Translations under genes and position numbers: made by a program
Shown: piece by piece, positions 35,506 through 44,175 of the stretch
How the letters are laid out: each line of letters opens with the position of its first letter
Numbering within the stretch: the stretch's first letter is position 1
Source: Ruminococcus sp.
Lineage (GTDB): Bacteria > Bacillota > Clostridia > Oscillospirales > Ruminococcaceae
Assembly (NCBI GenBank): GCA_017542125.1
Contig: JAFXXU010000004.1
Span: 20,587 to 84,586 of the forward strand
Length of the DNA: 64,000 nt
Reading direction: 5' to 3'
The notes under the pieces: generated by a model
The model's input: the letters and a program-made list of their open reading frames with translations, nothing else
The model's database searches: none
Told to the model about the DNA's origin: nothing

Positions 35506-36132
35506 TTATTCCTCCTCGGTATCGTCGTCAAGACCGCGCAGCGCTGCGTTGATGTCGGCAAAGGAATAGCCCTGCCGCACCAGCGCGTTCTTGACCTTTT
35601 TGACCCCGTCCTCCTCTGAAAGGCGGCGGGCGTATTTTTTCTTTACCAGCTCCCTGATCCTTTGGCGGATATCCTCCGGGTCGGAGTAGGGCTCCAGCGC
35701 CTCGTCGATGAGCTCACGGGAGAGACCCTTTAGCTTCATCTCCTGAATGGCGCGGTGGCAGCCAAAGCCTTTGACCTCGATATACTTTCTTGCCAGGGAT
35801 GCGGCATAGCGGCGGTCGTTGATCATTCCCAGCTCCGCCAGCCTGTCGCAGACCTCATAGCAGATCTGCTCGGGGTAATTCTCCGAGAGCTTTTTGAACA
35901 TCGAAACGTAGGAATAGTCCTTGTAATCCAGCAGGTATAGGGCGCGCTCCCGCGCACGCCTCAGCTCGTTGGCATACACCACCTCAGCCCATTCCTCGTC
36001 GGTGAGGGTGAGGCCTTTTTTCAGCCCCTTGCCGATTACGACCTCGCTGTTTATAAAGGCGGGCTCGCCCTCGGCAAAGTCGACGCGGAGGGTCTTGCCC
36101 TTGAAGGCGCCTATCTCGGTTATTGTAGGCAC
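35506..36132 (-). CDS. recX: Regulatory protein RecX
   Basis: A 208-residue RecX: helical three-helix repeats such as RARERALYLLDYKDYSYVSMF, ICYEVCDRLAELGMINDRRYAASLARKYI and IRQRIRELVKKKYARRL. RecX limits RecA filament extension. It lies 3 bases downstream of recA, the classical arrangement. Length is usual for Firmicutes. Confidence 0.93.
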   Translation of the reverse strand: MPTITEIGAFKGKTLRVDFAEGEPAFINSEVVIGKGLKKGLTLTDEEWAEVVYANELRRARERALYLLDYKDYSYVSMFKKLSENYPEQICYEVCDRLAELGMINDRRYAASLARKYIEVKGFGCHRAIQEMKLKGLSRELIDEALEPYSDPEDIRQRIRELVKKKYARRLSEEDGVKKVKNALVRQGYSFADINAALRGLDDDTEEE

Positions 36133-36135
36133 GGC

Positions 36136-37323
36136 TTAGTCACCGAGGCCCGTGATATCTACGGGTGCGAATTCCTCGAACTGCTCATCGTCGTCGTCAG
36201 AGGGCTTGGATGCCTCGGCAGCTGCGGCAGCCTTTTCAGCCAGCTTGGATTCCTTCTTGGTCTTCTTGGTGGTGACCTCGGCTTCGGCAGCAGCCTTGTT
36301 TTCCTTGATCTTAGCCTCGATCTCGTCCATGATCTCGGGGTTGTTCAGCAGGAACTCCTTGGAGTTGTCTCTGCCCTGCCCCAGCTTGGCATCGTTATAG
36401 CTGTACCAGGCGCCGCCCTTCTTGACGATGCCCAGGTCGGTGGCCATATCCAGCACCTCGCCCACACGGGAGATACCGGTGCCGTACATTATATCGAACT
36501 CGCACTCCTTGAAGGGGGGAGCCACCTTGTTCTTGACCACCTTGCACTTTGTTCTGTTGCCGATGACCTCATTGCCCTGCATGATCTTCTCGCCGCGCCT
36601 TACCTCGATACGGACGGAGGCATAGAATTTCAGAGCTCTGCCGCCGGGAGTGGTCTCGGGGTTGCCGTACATAACGCCGATCTTCTCTCTCACCTGATTG
36701 ATGAAGATAGCCGCGCAATTGGACTTGGATATAACAGAGGTGAGCTTTCTCATAGCCTGGGACATAAGCCTTGCCAGCTGACCCACGTGAGTATCGCCCA
36801 TTTCGCCGTCGATCTCGGCTTTGGTGACCATAGCGGCTACCGAGTCGATAACGATGCAGTCGATAGCTCCCGAGCGGGCGAGAGCCTCGGCAATCTCCAG
36901 AGCCTGCTCGCCGCTATCGGGCTGGGATACCAGCATATTATCGGTATCTACGCCCAGCTGCTTGGCATAAACGGGGTCGAGGGCGTGCTCAACGTCTATG
37001 AAGGCCACCTCACCGCCTGCCTTCTGCGCCTCTGCGATGCAGTGGAGGGCAACGGTGGTCTTACCCGAGGACTCAGGGCCGTAGATCTCGATGATCCTGC
37101 CCTTGGGGATGCCCCCTACGCCCAGAGCCATATCCAGGGTCATAGAGCCGGAGGGTATGCACTCGATATCCAGAGCCTTGGTATCGCCCAGCTTCATTAT
37201 GGCACCCTCGCCGAACTGCTTCTCGATATAGTTTATGGCTGTATCAAGAGCCTTCCTCTTTTCTTCCTTATCGGTGATCTTGGTAACTGATTTGCTTTCC
37301 TTCTTTTTCTTGTCGATTCCCAT
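36136..37323 (-). CDS. recA: Recombinase RecA
   Basis: A 395-residue RecA with Walker A GPESSGKT (82-89), Walker B-type [10 protein letters not shown], the DNA-binding L1/L2 area ([20 protein letters not shown] and [22 protein letters not shown]), and an acidic C-terminal tail with an unusual Lys/Ala-rich insert ([19 protein letters not shown]). I chose the ATG at 37321-37323 behind AGGAGG. It catalyses strand exchange and activates the SOS response. No classical Firmicute LexA box was seen upstream. Confidence 0.97.
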   Translation of the reverse strand: MGIDKKKKESKSVTKITDKEEKRKALDTAINYIEKQFGEGAIMKLGDTKALDIECIPSGSMTLDMALGVGGIPKGRIIEIYGPESSGKTTVALHCIAEAQKAGGEVAFIDVEHALDPVYAKQLGVDTDNMLVSQPDSGEQALEIAEALARSGAIDCIVIDSVAAMVTKAEIDGEMGDTHVGQLARLMSQAMRKLTSVISKSNCAAIFINQVREKIGVMYGNPETTPGGRALKFYASVRIEVRRGEKIMQGNEVIGNRTKCKVVKNKVAPPFKECEFDIMYGTGISRVGEVLDMATDLGIVKKGGAWYSYNDAKLGQGRDNSKEFLLNNPEIMDEIEAKIKENKAAAEAEVTTKKTKKESKLAEKAAAAAEASKPSDDDDEQFEEFAPVDITGLGD

Positions 37324-37369
37324 AGTATTATCCTCCTGCGCCTTGCGGCTCATTATTTTTTACAGGTAT

Positions 37370-37397
37370 ATTATAGCACACTTTCAGAAAAAGTGTG
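37370..37397 (-). promoter_or_regulatory. recA promoter region with perfect inverted repeat
   Basis: TATAAT on the reverse strand (37370-37375) lies next to a perfect 8-bp inverted repeat, CACACTTT-N5-AAAGTGTG (37377-37397), which takes the place of the -35 spacer. No consensus -35 is visible. Confidence 0.6.
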
Positions 37398-37436
37398 TAT
37401 CATTTTTTGGACAGTTGGCATTTTCACGCATTTAAT

Positions 37437-37454
37437 AGTACAAATTTCTGTACT
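37437..37454. promoter_or_regulatory. Inverted repeat AGTACA-N6-TGTACT upstream of recA
   Basis: Perfect 6-bp arms overlapping the prmC stop codon, about 60 bases upstream of the recA -10. It could be a regulator site or a weak hairpin after prmC. Confidence 0.4.
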
Positions 37455-38308
37455 TATTTCTTGAAGCCTATCACGGCTCTGTCATTGCCGGAGAGATCCC
37501 GCCTTACGCGGACGTCCTTAAAGCCGTGCTGGATGAGCATATCCGAGACCTCCTTGCCCTGGGTGGATCCGATCTCGAATAGCATTGCTCCGCCTACATT
37601 GAGCACATCCTTCCAGATGCGGATGATGCTGCGGTAGAAATCAAGCCCGTCCTCGCCGCCGTAGAGGGCCTCCACGGGCTCTGCACCCACCTCGGTCTGG
37701 AGCTCCTTCATATCCTTTGCGGTAAGGTAGGGAGGGTTGCAGACGATCAGATCGGCCTTGCGGAACTGCTTGGGCAGGGTCTCATCATTGACATCCCCCT
37801 TGACGATCCTCGCAGAGGAACCGAAGCGCAGCCTGTTATCGAAGAGGTACTCGATGGCATCAGTATATTTCTCCACCATAGCGAGGCTCACTCCTGAGAG
37901 CCGCTGCTCGATGGTGAGGCCTATGCAGCCTGAGCCGGCGCAGAGGTCTATGACGGACAATCTATCCGGATTTTTGTACTGTTCCAAAACTATGTCTATG
38001 AGCAGCTCGGTATCCTGCCTGGGAATGAGCACGCCCTTGCCCACCTTGAAGGTCTTTCCGTAGAAATCCCACTCGCCTATGATATACTGGAGGGGCTCGC
38101 CGTGGAGCCTGCGCTGGCAGAGGTCGAAAAACCGCTGCTCGGAGTCGTCGTCAGCCTCCTGCCAGAGCTTTTCGTCAAACTCGGCAGAGCGGCAGTCCAT
38201 TCCCAGCACCAGTCCAAGCAGCTCCTTGGACTCCAGCGCCGCATCAGAGTATTCAAGGGATGAAAGCTCCCTTACCGCATCGGTGATAAGCTGACCGTAT
38301 GTACTCAT
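37454..38308 (-). CDS. prmC: Peptide chain release factor N5-glutamine methyltransferase PrmC
   Basis: A 284-residue methyltransferase that methylates the GGQ glutamine of release factors. The N-terminal helical domain binds the release factor. The catalytic domain has the SAM-binding DLCAGSGCIG (121-130) and the signature NPPY (191-194). It starts behind AAAGGAG and lies 40 bases downstream of the DUF1385 gene, a common pairing in Firmicutes. Confidence 0.95.
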   Translation of the reverse strand: MSTYGQLITDAVRELSSLEYSDAALESKELLGLVLGMDCRSAEFDEKLWQEADDDSEQRFFDLCQRRLHGEPLQYIIGEWDFYGKTFKVGKGVLIPRQDTELLIDIVLEQYKNPDRLSVIDLCAGSGCIGLTIEQRLSGVSLAMVEKYTDAIEYLFDNRLRFGSSARIVKGDVNDETLPKQFRKADLIVCNPPYLTAKDMKELQTEVGAEPVEALYGGEDGLDFYRSIIRIWKDVLNVGGAMLFEIGSTQGKEVSDMLIQHGFKDVRVRRDLSGNDRAVIGFKK

Positions 38309-38348
38309 ATTTCTGCACGCTCCTTTTATGATCTGCCCTGAGGGAGGA

Positions 38349-39314
38349 TCATTCCGCGTCCTCCCCGCCCTCGGGGATAACGGCTTTAAGTGCCGCGATG
38401 GCGCACTCGATCTCGTCCGCCTCCGGCTCCTTGGTGGTGATGCGCTGTATCCAGAGCCCCGGCGCCGATACTGCCCGCATCACGGGGTTATCGTACTTGC
38501 CGGCGAGCCTGATTATCTCATATGAAATGCCCATGACCACCGGCAGCAGTGCCAGCTTGCAGAGCACACGCAGCAGCACGTTGCTCCAGCTGAGGTTGAA
38601 TATGGTAGTCACGAAAATGCTGATGAACAGCACCAGGAACACAAAGCTGGTCCCGCAGCGGGGGTGGAAACGGCAATGCTGCTTCACGTTCTCCACGGTG
38701 AGCTCCTGACCGTGCTCATAGCAGGCGATGGTCTTATGCTCGGCGCCGTGGTATTCGTAGAGGCGGCGCATATCCTTGGAGAGCCCCGTAAGGGCGGTAT
38801 AGCCTATGAATATGGCTATCTTTAGGATGCCCTCGATGATGTTCTTGACGATCATGGGCATCTCAAAGAATTTGCCCAGCAGCTTGAGTATAAGGGAGGG
38901 CACCAGCATGAACAGCAGTATGGCCAGACCCAGACCCAGCACTATTGAGATAAAGGAGATCACGGGCATCAGCTTATCGCCCAGCTTTTCCTCGATCCAT
39001 TTTTCAAAGCGGGAGGGCTCCTCCTCACCGTCGTCTGTCATCTGCTTATCGGCGGCGCGCATAAGGCACTTATAGCCGTCTATCAGTGAGATACCGAAGC
39101 TGAACACTCCCCTTATAAAGGGTACCTTGCGGTACCAGGGCAGGTCATTGCCGCCGCGGATGGGCCAGGTCTCCAGATCTATCTCACCGTTGGGGAGGCG
39201 GTTAGCCATTGAAGCGGTATGGATGCCCCGCATCATAACCCCCTCGATCACCGCCTGACCGCCTATTTTTGACTTGAATTTTTCCTCGCCGAGCGAGTTG
39301 CTGCTCTTGCTCAT
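38349..39314 (-). CDS. DUF1385 family membrane protein (YqhQ-like)
   Basis: A 321-residue membrane protein of the DUF1385 family, opening with KIGGQAVIEGVMMRG, typical of the family, then RKVPFIRGVFSFGISLIDGYK, four or five membrane segments, and the conserved YHGAEHKTIACYEHG with histidine and cysteine residues. Its exact role is unknown. It sits between the histidine kinase (12 bases upstream) and prmC in one transcription unit. Confidence 0.9.
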   Translation of the reverse strand: MSKSSNSLGEEKFKSKIGGQAVIEGVMMRGIHTASMANRLPNGEIDLETWPIRGGNDLPWYRKVPFIRGVFSFGISLIDGYKCLMRAADKQMTDDGEEEPSRFEKWIEEKLGDKLMPVISFISIVLGLGLAILLFMLVPSLILKLLGKFFEMPMIVKNIIEGILKIAIFIGYTALTGLSKDMRRLYEYHGAEHKTIACYEHGQELTVENVKQHCRFHPRCGTSFVFLVLFISIFVTTIFNLSWSNVLLRVLCKLALLPVVMGISYEIIRLAGKYDNPVMRAVSAPGLWIQRITTKEPEADEIECAIAALKAVIPEGGEDAE

Positions 39315-39326
39315 CTGAGCTCCTCT

Positions 39327-40823
39327 CTATTGATCCGACGGGCTGACATCGTTGCTTATCAGCTCGACATTTACTGTGTCTTTATCTTCTTGCTTCTTTT
39401 TCTGCTCTATGCAGGGCAGGGTTATCATTACCGTGGTGCCCACGCCCTGCTCGCTGTTTATTGTAAGTGTTCCGCCGTGGCGGGCGATTATCTCATCCGC
39501 TACTGCCAGGCCTATGCCGGAGCCGCGGCGGGTGTGGTTCGCCTTGAAGAACTTGGTCTTTATCCTGGGGAGATCCTCCTTGGAGATGCCTATTCCCGTA
39601 TCGGATACGGAGATACAGATCTCGCCGTCCTGCTCGTAGGCCTCCACCGAGACGGTGTCGCCCTTATCGGAATACTTTATGGCGTTATCAACGATATTGA
39701 TGAACACCTGCCTGAGTCTGTTCTTGTCGCCGTAGACAAAGGGGAGCATCTCTGGCTCATAGTAATCCAGCTTGATTCCCAGGGCTCTTGCTCTCTCCTG
39801 ATATATCAGCACCGTTTCGCCCAGCTCTGCCAGGATGTCAATTGTGGCCTTCTGCAGCAGCAGGCGGTTATCCTGGATGCGGGAGAAGTCCAGCAGCTCC
39901 TCAACCATCTGAGAGAGCCTTTCGGTCTCGGAGGTTATAACTCTCATACCCTTGCGGAAGGTCTCCTCGTCGTCGCCGCCCACAGTGGTGAGGGTCTCGC
40001 TCCAGCCCTTTATGGCGGTGAGAGGCGTTCTCAGCTCGTGGGACACTGAAGATATGAACTCATTCTTCATCTGCTCGGTATTGGAGAGCTCGTCAGCCAT
40101 ATAGTTTATCGAGTCGCAGAGCTCGCCGATCTCGTCGTCGGAGCGCTTTTCGATACGCTCCTTGAAATCGCCCTTTGCGAATTTTCTCGTTATCTCGCCT
40201 ATCTGGATAACGGGGTAGACTATGGAGCGGATGAAGAACATACCCGAGAAGAATATGACCATCACTACCGCCGCCACTACCACGGTTATCACCGCGATGA
40301 CGAATAGGATCTGGGAGTCCACGCCCTTCATGGAGGAAACCATCCGCAGCGCCTCGAACTCGCTGCCCCTGGGGGCGATCATCGAGGTGACGGCGATGAC
40401 CTTCTCGCCGGTAGGCAGCTTAAAGATCGCCGAGGCTGTACCGCTTGCCGCCTTTTTCGCGGCGTTGTAGTCCTCCAGGCTCACATCGTTTGAGGGTGAG
40501 AAGCCGGAGGAGGTGATGTCGATACTGCCGTCGGTCTTGACCGCCATAAGCTCCACCTTATCCTTGTCGGGATAGCCCTCGACCACCGATCTTATCTCGG
40601 AGTTGTAGTTGGTCGTGGCATCATCGGCATTCTGCATCACGGCATTGGTAACGATATTCATTTTTGAGGTGATATACTGCTTTGCCGCGCTGTAATAGTA
40701 GCTCCTGACAGCGAGGATGAGCAGTATCTCTATTATCAGCAGGACTATGAGCACGGTGCCCATAGTGTTTATGAGCCAGTGCCGCGTAACGCTGTGCCTG
40801 CCGTGATGAACCCTTTCAGCCAA
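39327..40823 (-). CDS. Membrane sensor histidine kinase
   Basis: A 498-residue kinase: membrane helix 1 (about 17-39), an extracytoplasmic sensor (about 41-170, PAS-like size), helix 2 (about 172-200), HAMP (about 203-255), HisKA with phospho-acceptor His262 in SSVSHELRTPLTAIKGW, and an ATPase domain with N box DNAIKYS, G1 DTGIGI and G2 GSGIGLAVA. The start codon is TTG, nine bases past GGGAG. It partners the OmpR-type regulator 53 bases upstream. The architecture resembles PhoR/WalK-type kinases; the signal is unknown. Confidence 0.93.
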   Translation of the reverse strand: MAERVHHGRHSVTRHWLINTMGTVLIVLLIIEILLILAVRSYYYSAAKQYITSKMNIVTNAVMQNADDATTNYNSEIRSVVEGYPDKDKVELMAVKTDGSIDITSSGFSPSNDVSLEDYNAAKKAASGTASAIFKLPTGEKVIAVTSMIAPRGSEFEALRMVSSMKGVDSQILFVIAVITVVVAAVVMVIFFSGMFFIRSIVYPVIQIGEITRKFAKGDFKERIEKRSDDEIGELCDSINYMADELSNTEQMKNEFISSVSHELRTPLTAIKGWSETLTTVGGDDEETFRKGMRVITSETERLSQMVEELLDFSRIQDNRLLLQKATIDILAELGETVLIYQERARALGIKLDYYEPEMLPFVYGDKNRLRQVFINIVDNAIKYSDKGDTVSVEAYEQDGEICISVSDTGIGISKEDLPRIKTKFFKANHTRRGSGIGLAVADEIIARHGGTLTINSEQGVGTTVMITLPCIEQKKKQEDKDTVNVELISNDVSPSDQ

Positions 40824-40876
40824 TGATCAGCTCTCCCAACAGTCCGGAATTTTGGACTATAATTCAACTGCTCGCC

Positions 40877-41575
40877 TCACGAACCCGACCACTTGTAGCC
40901 GTAGCCCCAGATGGTCTGGATATACTTCGGGTTGGAGGGCTCGTCCTCTATCTTCATTCTGATCCTGCGGATGTTTACGTCTACGATCTTATCATCGCCG
41001 TAATAGCTCTCGCCCCAGATATGGTTGAGTATGCTGGTACGGTCGAGGGCGGTGTTCTGGTTCTTGAAGAAATACTCCATGATCTGATACTCCACCTGGG
41101 TCAGATCCACCGTTTCGCCGTTCTTGGAGACCGTTCTGCTCTTGAGGTTGAGCACGAAGGGGCCGGAGATTATGGTCGAGGAAGCCTCGGGCTTCGCGTG
41201 GGACATACTAACTCTCCTGCACACCGCGTCCACTCTTGCCACCAGCTCGGATATGGAGAAGGGCTTGGTGATATAGTCATCGGCGCCGTTCATCAGGGAG
41301 CTGATCTTATCCATCTCCTGAGACTTGGCCGAGAGCATGATAATGCCCATAGTATCCGACTTCTCGCGGAACTTCTTGCAGACCTGCTGCCCGTCGATAC
41401 CGGGCATCATAATGTCCAGAAGAGCCACATCGAACTCGCCGTCGTTCTCCTCAAAGGCAGTGATAGCATCCTCGCCGCAGTTCACATCGACTACCTCGTA
41501 GCCGCTTCTTGTAAGGTTGAGCACCACGAACTCGCGGATAGAATCCTCATCCTCACATACAAGCACTTTTCTCAT
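40877..41575 (-). CDS. OmpR-family response regulator
   Basis: A 232-residue regulator with a receiver domain (acidic E8-D9, phospho-acceptor D54 in LLDIMMPG, K in SAKSQ) and a C-terminal winged helix (DRTSILNHIWGESYYGDDKIVDVNIRRIRMKIE). It starts behind GGGGAGG, 18 bases after the lipoprotein gene, and is followed by its kinase. The inverted repeat AGTCC-N8-GGACT lies between regulator and kinase. Confidence 0.95.
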   Translation of the reverse strand: MRKVLVCEDEDSIREFVVLNLTRSGYEVVDVNCGEDAITAFEENDGEFDVALLDIMMPGIDGQQVCKKFREKSDTMGIIMLSAKSQEMDKISSLMNGADDYITKPFSISELVARVDAVCRRVSMSHAKPEASSTIISGPFVLNLKSRTVSKNGETVDLTQVEYQIMEYFFKNQNTALDRTSILNHIWGESYYGDDKIVDVNIRRIRMKIEDEPSNPKYIQTIWGYGYKWSGS

Positions 41576-41593
41576 TTTGAATACCTCCCCGGT

Positions 41594-42934
41594 TTATGAT
41601 TCTATAACATAGAAATTATTCTCGACCTCGTCGATGGTAAGTATCAGCTGTTCCCGCTTATTGGTGGGCAGCTTCACCAGATAATCCAGCTGGCCTGCGC
41701 TGGTGACTACCTCATAGCCGTCATAGATATAGGACTGGGACTGCTGCTTGGCTGCCACCGCGACTCTCATCAGCTCTGTCATATCCGCATTGATATCCCC
41801 GCCGTATTTGTAGAAGACGGTCTCGCCGGTGGAGCTGTCCTTCTTGACGGTGACCTTATCCGCCCACCTGCCGGGGAACATCATAGCATAGCCGTCCGAG
41901 ACGGCGTAATAGCCGGAGAACTTTTCTTCCAGCTCGTAGAAATCCTTATACTGCATCCAGCTGGTCATCAGCAGCTGTTCCTCTGCCACCACGTTCTCAT
42001 AGCCCAGCATAGGCTTGGTGGAGGGTATCTCTATCACCCCGTCACCGTCAACGTCGGCGCTGTAATAGCCTGCGGGGCGGGTACAGATAGGCAGCAGCTT
42101 CTCGCTTCTGAGGGCCATAGGGTTCTGCAGGGCCTGATAGCGGTAGTAGACCAGCTCGGTATGCAGATTGCCCTCGGCATTGAGGCAGTCTGTGCAGAGC
42201 ACCCGTCTGCCGTCGGAGAGCCTGCCAACCTTTGCTTTGGCATAGGAGGTGACGTTATCGCACATATCTATGCTCTGCTGCATCACGACTTCCTCGCCGT
42301 CCATTTGCAGCAGCGCCGCCTTGGAGGTGACCTGCCCCGTTTCGGAATTGGTCATGCGGCGAATGGCCACAAGCTCGTTGGAGCCGTCGTTGTTGATATC
42401 GAGGGTCTCAAGCACCGAATAGTTGGTGGTACCGATACGGGCAAGGTCGCCGCTGCGGTAGCTGTATATCTCCAGAGTTTTTTCATCGCCGGAGAGGGTC
42501 TGGTATCCCACCAGGATATTCGTCCTGCTGTCGTTGCCCATTTTGGTGAGGATGACCTTATCCACCTCGGTGCCTGCACCGGCGATCTCCTTGACAGAGA
42601 TCCACCTGCCGTTCTCGTCCTTATCCAGCAGGTTGACACGGAGGCCGTCCTCGGCGGCATCGCCGGTATATTCGTAGAAGACCAGGGCTTCGTCCCCGGA
42701 TTCGTTATCTATATTGGCGATAACGTAGGCTGAACGGTTGGCGCCGTTCTTGGGGTATTTAAGGGTGATGTTATTGCCCACGGCGGCGATCAGCGCCTGA
42801 TGTATCTGGGTCTGTTCCTCGGTGAGCTTGGGTGCTGCCAGGAGGGTATCCACGCCGAAATTGATACCCGAGCAGCCCGAGAGCACCGTGCAGGCAGAAA
42901 TGCACGCCGCAAGTCTTTTGATTTTCGATATCAC
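41594..42934 (-). CDS. Lipoprotein upstream of the two-component system
   Basis: A 446-residue lipoprotein. I start it at the GTG 42932-42934, eight bases after GAGAGGAG; this gives a clean signal peptide with lipobox LSGC (cysteine 21). The mature part has repeated blocks resembling FG-GAP/VCBS propeller motifs: IANIDNESGDEALVFYEYTG, LDINNDGSNELVAIRR and SADVDGDGVIEIPS, each with Asp/Asn-rich loops likely to hold calcium. It is the first gene of lipoprotein-regulator-kinase-DUF1385-prmC, so it may act as an extracellular sensor accessory for the kinase. That link is inferred from gene order. Confidence 0.85.
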   Translation of the reverse strand: MISKIKRLAACISACTVLSGCSGINFGVDTLLAAPKLTEEQTQIHQALIAAVGNNITLKYPKNGANRSAYVIANIDNESGDEALVFYEYTGDAAEDGLRVNLLDKDENGRWISVKEIAGAGTEVDKVILTKMGNDSRTNILVGYQTLSGDEKTLEIYSYRSGDLARIGTTNYSVLETLDINNDGSNELVAIRRMTNSETGQVTSKAALLQMDGEEVVMQQSIDMCDNVTSYAKAKVGRLSDGRRVLCTDCLNAEGNLHTELVYYRYQALQNPMALRSEKLLPICTRPAGYYSADVDGDGVIEIPSTKPMLGYENVVAEEQLLMTSWMQYKDFYELEEKFSGYYAVSDGYAMMFPGRWADKVTVKKDSSTGETVFYKYGGDINADMTELMRVAVAAKQQSQSYIYDGYEVVTSAGQLDYLVKLPTNKREQLILTIDEVENNFYVIES

Positions 42935-42983
42935 CGCGCACACTCCTCTCCCGAATACAACATCTTCTCCGCATACACAGTTT

Positions 42984-43012
42984 ATTATACCACATCTATA
43001 CTGATTTTGCAA
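42984..43012 (-). promoter_or_regulatory. Promoter of the lipoprotein/two-component operon
   Basis: TTGCAA (43007-43012), 17 bases, TATAAT (42984-42989) on the reverse strand. Confidence 0.8.
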
Positions 43013-43033
43013 GCATTTTTGCTCCGGGCGTAC

Positions 43034-43064
43034 AAAAAAACAGCAGGCCCGGAGGTCTGCTGTT
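43034..43064 (-). terminator. Terminator of the acidic-tail membrane protein gene
   Basis: AACAGCAG...CTGCTGTT (43039-43064), then a T run on the reverse strand. Confidence 0.85.
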
Positions 43065-43078
43065 CCTTACGGTTTTAT

Positions 43079-44038
43079 TCACTTATGGGACTTGCCGCCG
43101 TTTTTGCCCCGGTTGCGGTTTGAGCGGTTATGCTGCGGCTTTTTACGGCCGCTGTTCTGCCTTTGACTGCCCTGGGGAGCGGGCTTTTTGGGCTCTATGA
43201 CGGGCTTGACCTCTTCGGTATCCTCCGGGGCGTCAGCTTCGGGCTCAGGCTCGGGAGCAGGCTTCTTTTCCTCCCGGATGACGGCTTCCTCCGGCTGTTC
43301 CTCGGCAGGGGTCTCCAGGACGGTCTCAAAGCCCCGGAGGGAATCCTCGTCGGGCTCCGGAGGGGGTTCCTCACCATCGGGGATAACAGGGGCGGGCTCA
43401 GGCTCCTTAGCAGCCTCTATGGCCTGCTCGATCTCGGATCTTGCCGGAGGCTCGGCGGGGGTGCTGGAGGACAGCAGCTTATCGTTGCGGGGGCACTCCA
43501 CCCAGAAGCTGGAGACATCGGCTCTCATCCACAAGAAGAGGCCGAGTATCATCATAAGCCCCGATGAGGCGATGGGCAGCACATAGTAAAGCACCGCCAG
43601 CACCTGATCGAACTCGATCATATCGGTATCCAGCATAGGGATCAGCAGGGTCGCCCAGGTGTATTCCATAGTTCCACCGTCGGAGCTGCTGGCGGCTGAG
43701 GTCAGTGAGGCGAGCAGCAATCCGAAGGACACCAGGGTTATCAGCGCCCCGGCATCGGAGCCGATACGCCGGCGTTTCCTGCCCTCGAAGCAGATGAACA
43801 TAGCTCCGATGGAGAGCAGGAAGATGATTATGTGCTTATCGTAGCCGGTGAAGAAGGAGTACCAGGCTTTACCGGAGAACAGCCCCACGTCCTTGCCGAA
43901 CATCTCCAGATGCACGAAGTATCCGATGGGCTCCAGAAGTATCCCTCCCAGCGCCGCCGCGAATGCAACGGAGGCCATCAGCGTAGCCACGCTGCCCGCA
44001 TTGGTCAGCTTCTTGGTATCATTAGTCGTCTTGCTCAT
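43079..44038 (-). CDS. Four-helix membrane protein with Pro/Glu-rich and basic tail
   Basis: A 319-residue protein. Residues 1-170 contain four membrane helices (for example VATLMASVAFAAALGGILL, HIIIFLLSIGAMFICFEG and VLAVLYYVLPIASSGLMMIL). A long disordered cytoplasmic tail follows, first rich in Pro/Glu (about 185-285), then strongly basic (RKKPQHNRSNRNRGKNGGK). I chose the ATG at 44036-44038 behind GGGAGC. No family recognised. The basic end could bind nucleic acid or the membrane. Monocistronic. Confidence 0.75.
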   Translation of the reverse strand: MSKTTNDTKKLTNAGSVATLMASVAFAAALGGILLEPIGYFVHLEMFGKDVGLFSGKAWYSFFTGYDKHIIIFLLSIGAMFICFEGRKRRRIGSDAGALITLVSFGLLLASLTSAASSSDGGTMEYTWATLLIPMLDTDMIEFDQVLAVLYYVLPIASSGLMMILGLFLWMRADVSSFWVECPRNDKLLSSSTPAEPPARSEIEQAIEAAKEPEPAPVIPDGEEPPPEPDEDSLRGFETVLETPAEEQPEEAVIREEKKPAPEPEPEADAPEDTEEVKPVIEPKKPAPQGSQRQNSGRKKPQHNRSNRNRGKNGGKSHK

Positions 44039-44073
44039 TGCATCAGCTCCCTTCACCGAGTTCTGTTAGTGAT

Positions 44074-44103
44074 ATTATACAGTATTTTATGACACTTTGT
44101 CAA
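44074..44103 (-). promoter_or_regulatory. Promoter of the acidic-tail membrane protein gene
   Basis: TTGACA (44098-44103), 18 bases, TATAAT (44074-44079) on the reverse strand. Confidence 0.8.
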
Positions 44104-44137
44104 TAGTTTAGGCGAAATAAGCAGGCCGTTGACAGAC

Positions 44138-44169
44138 AAAAAAAGCCCGGAGAGCTTTACTCTCCGGGC
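44138..44169 (-). terminator. Terminator of the YfhO-family gene
   Basis: GCCCGGAGAG-ctttac-TCTCCGGGC (44145-44169), then seven T on the reverse strand. Confidence 0.93.
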
Positions 44170-44175
44170 CCGGTA

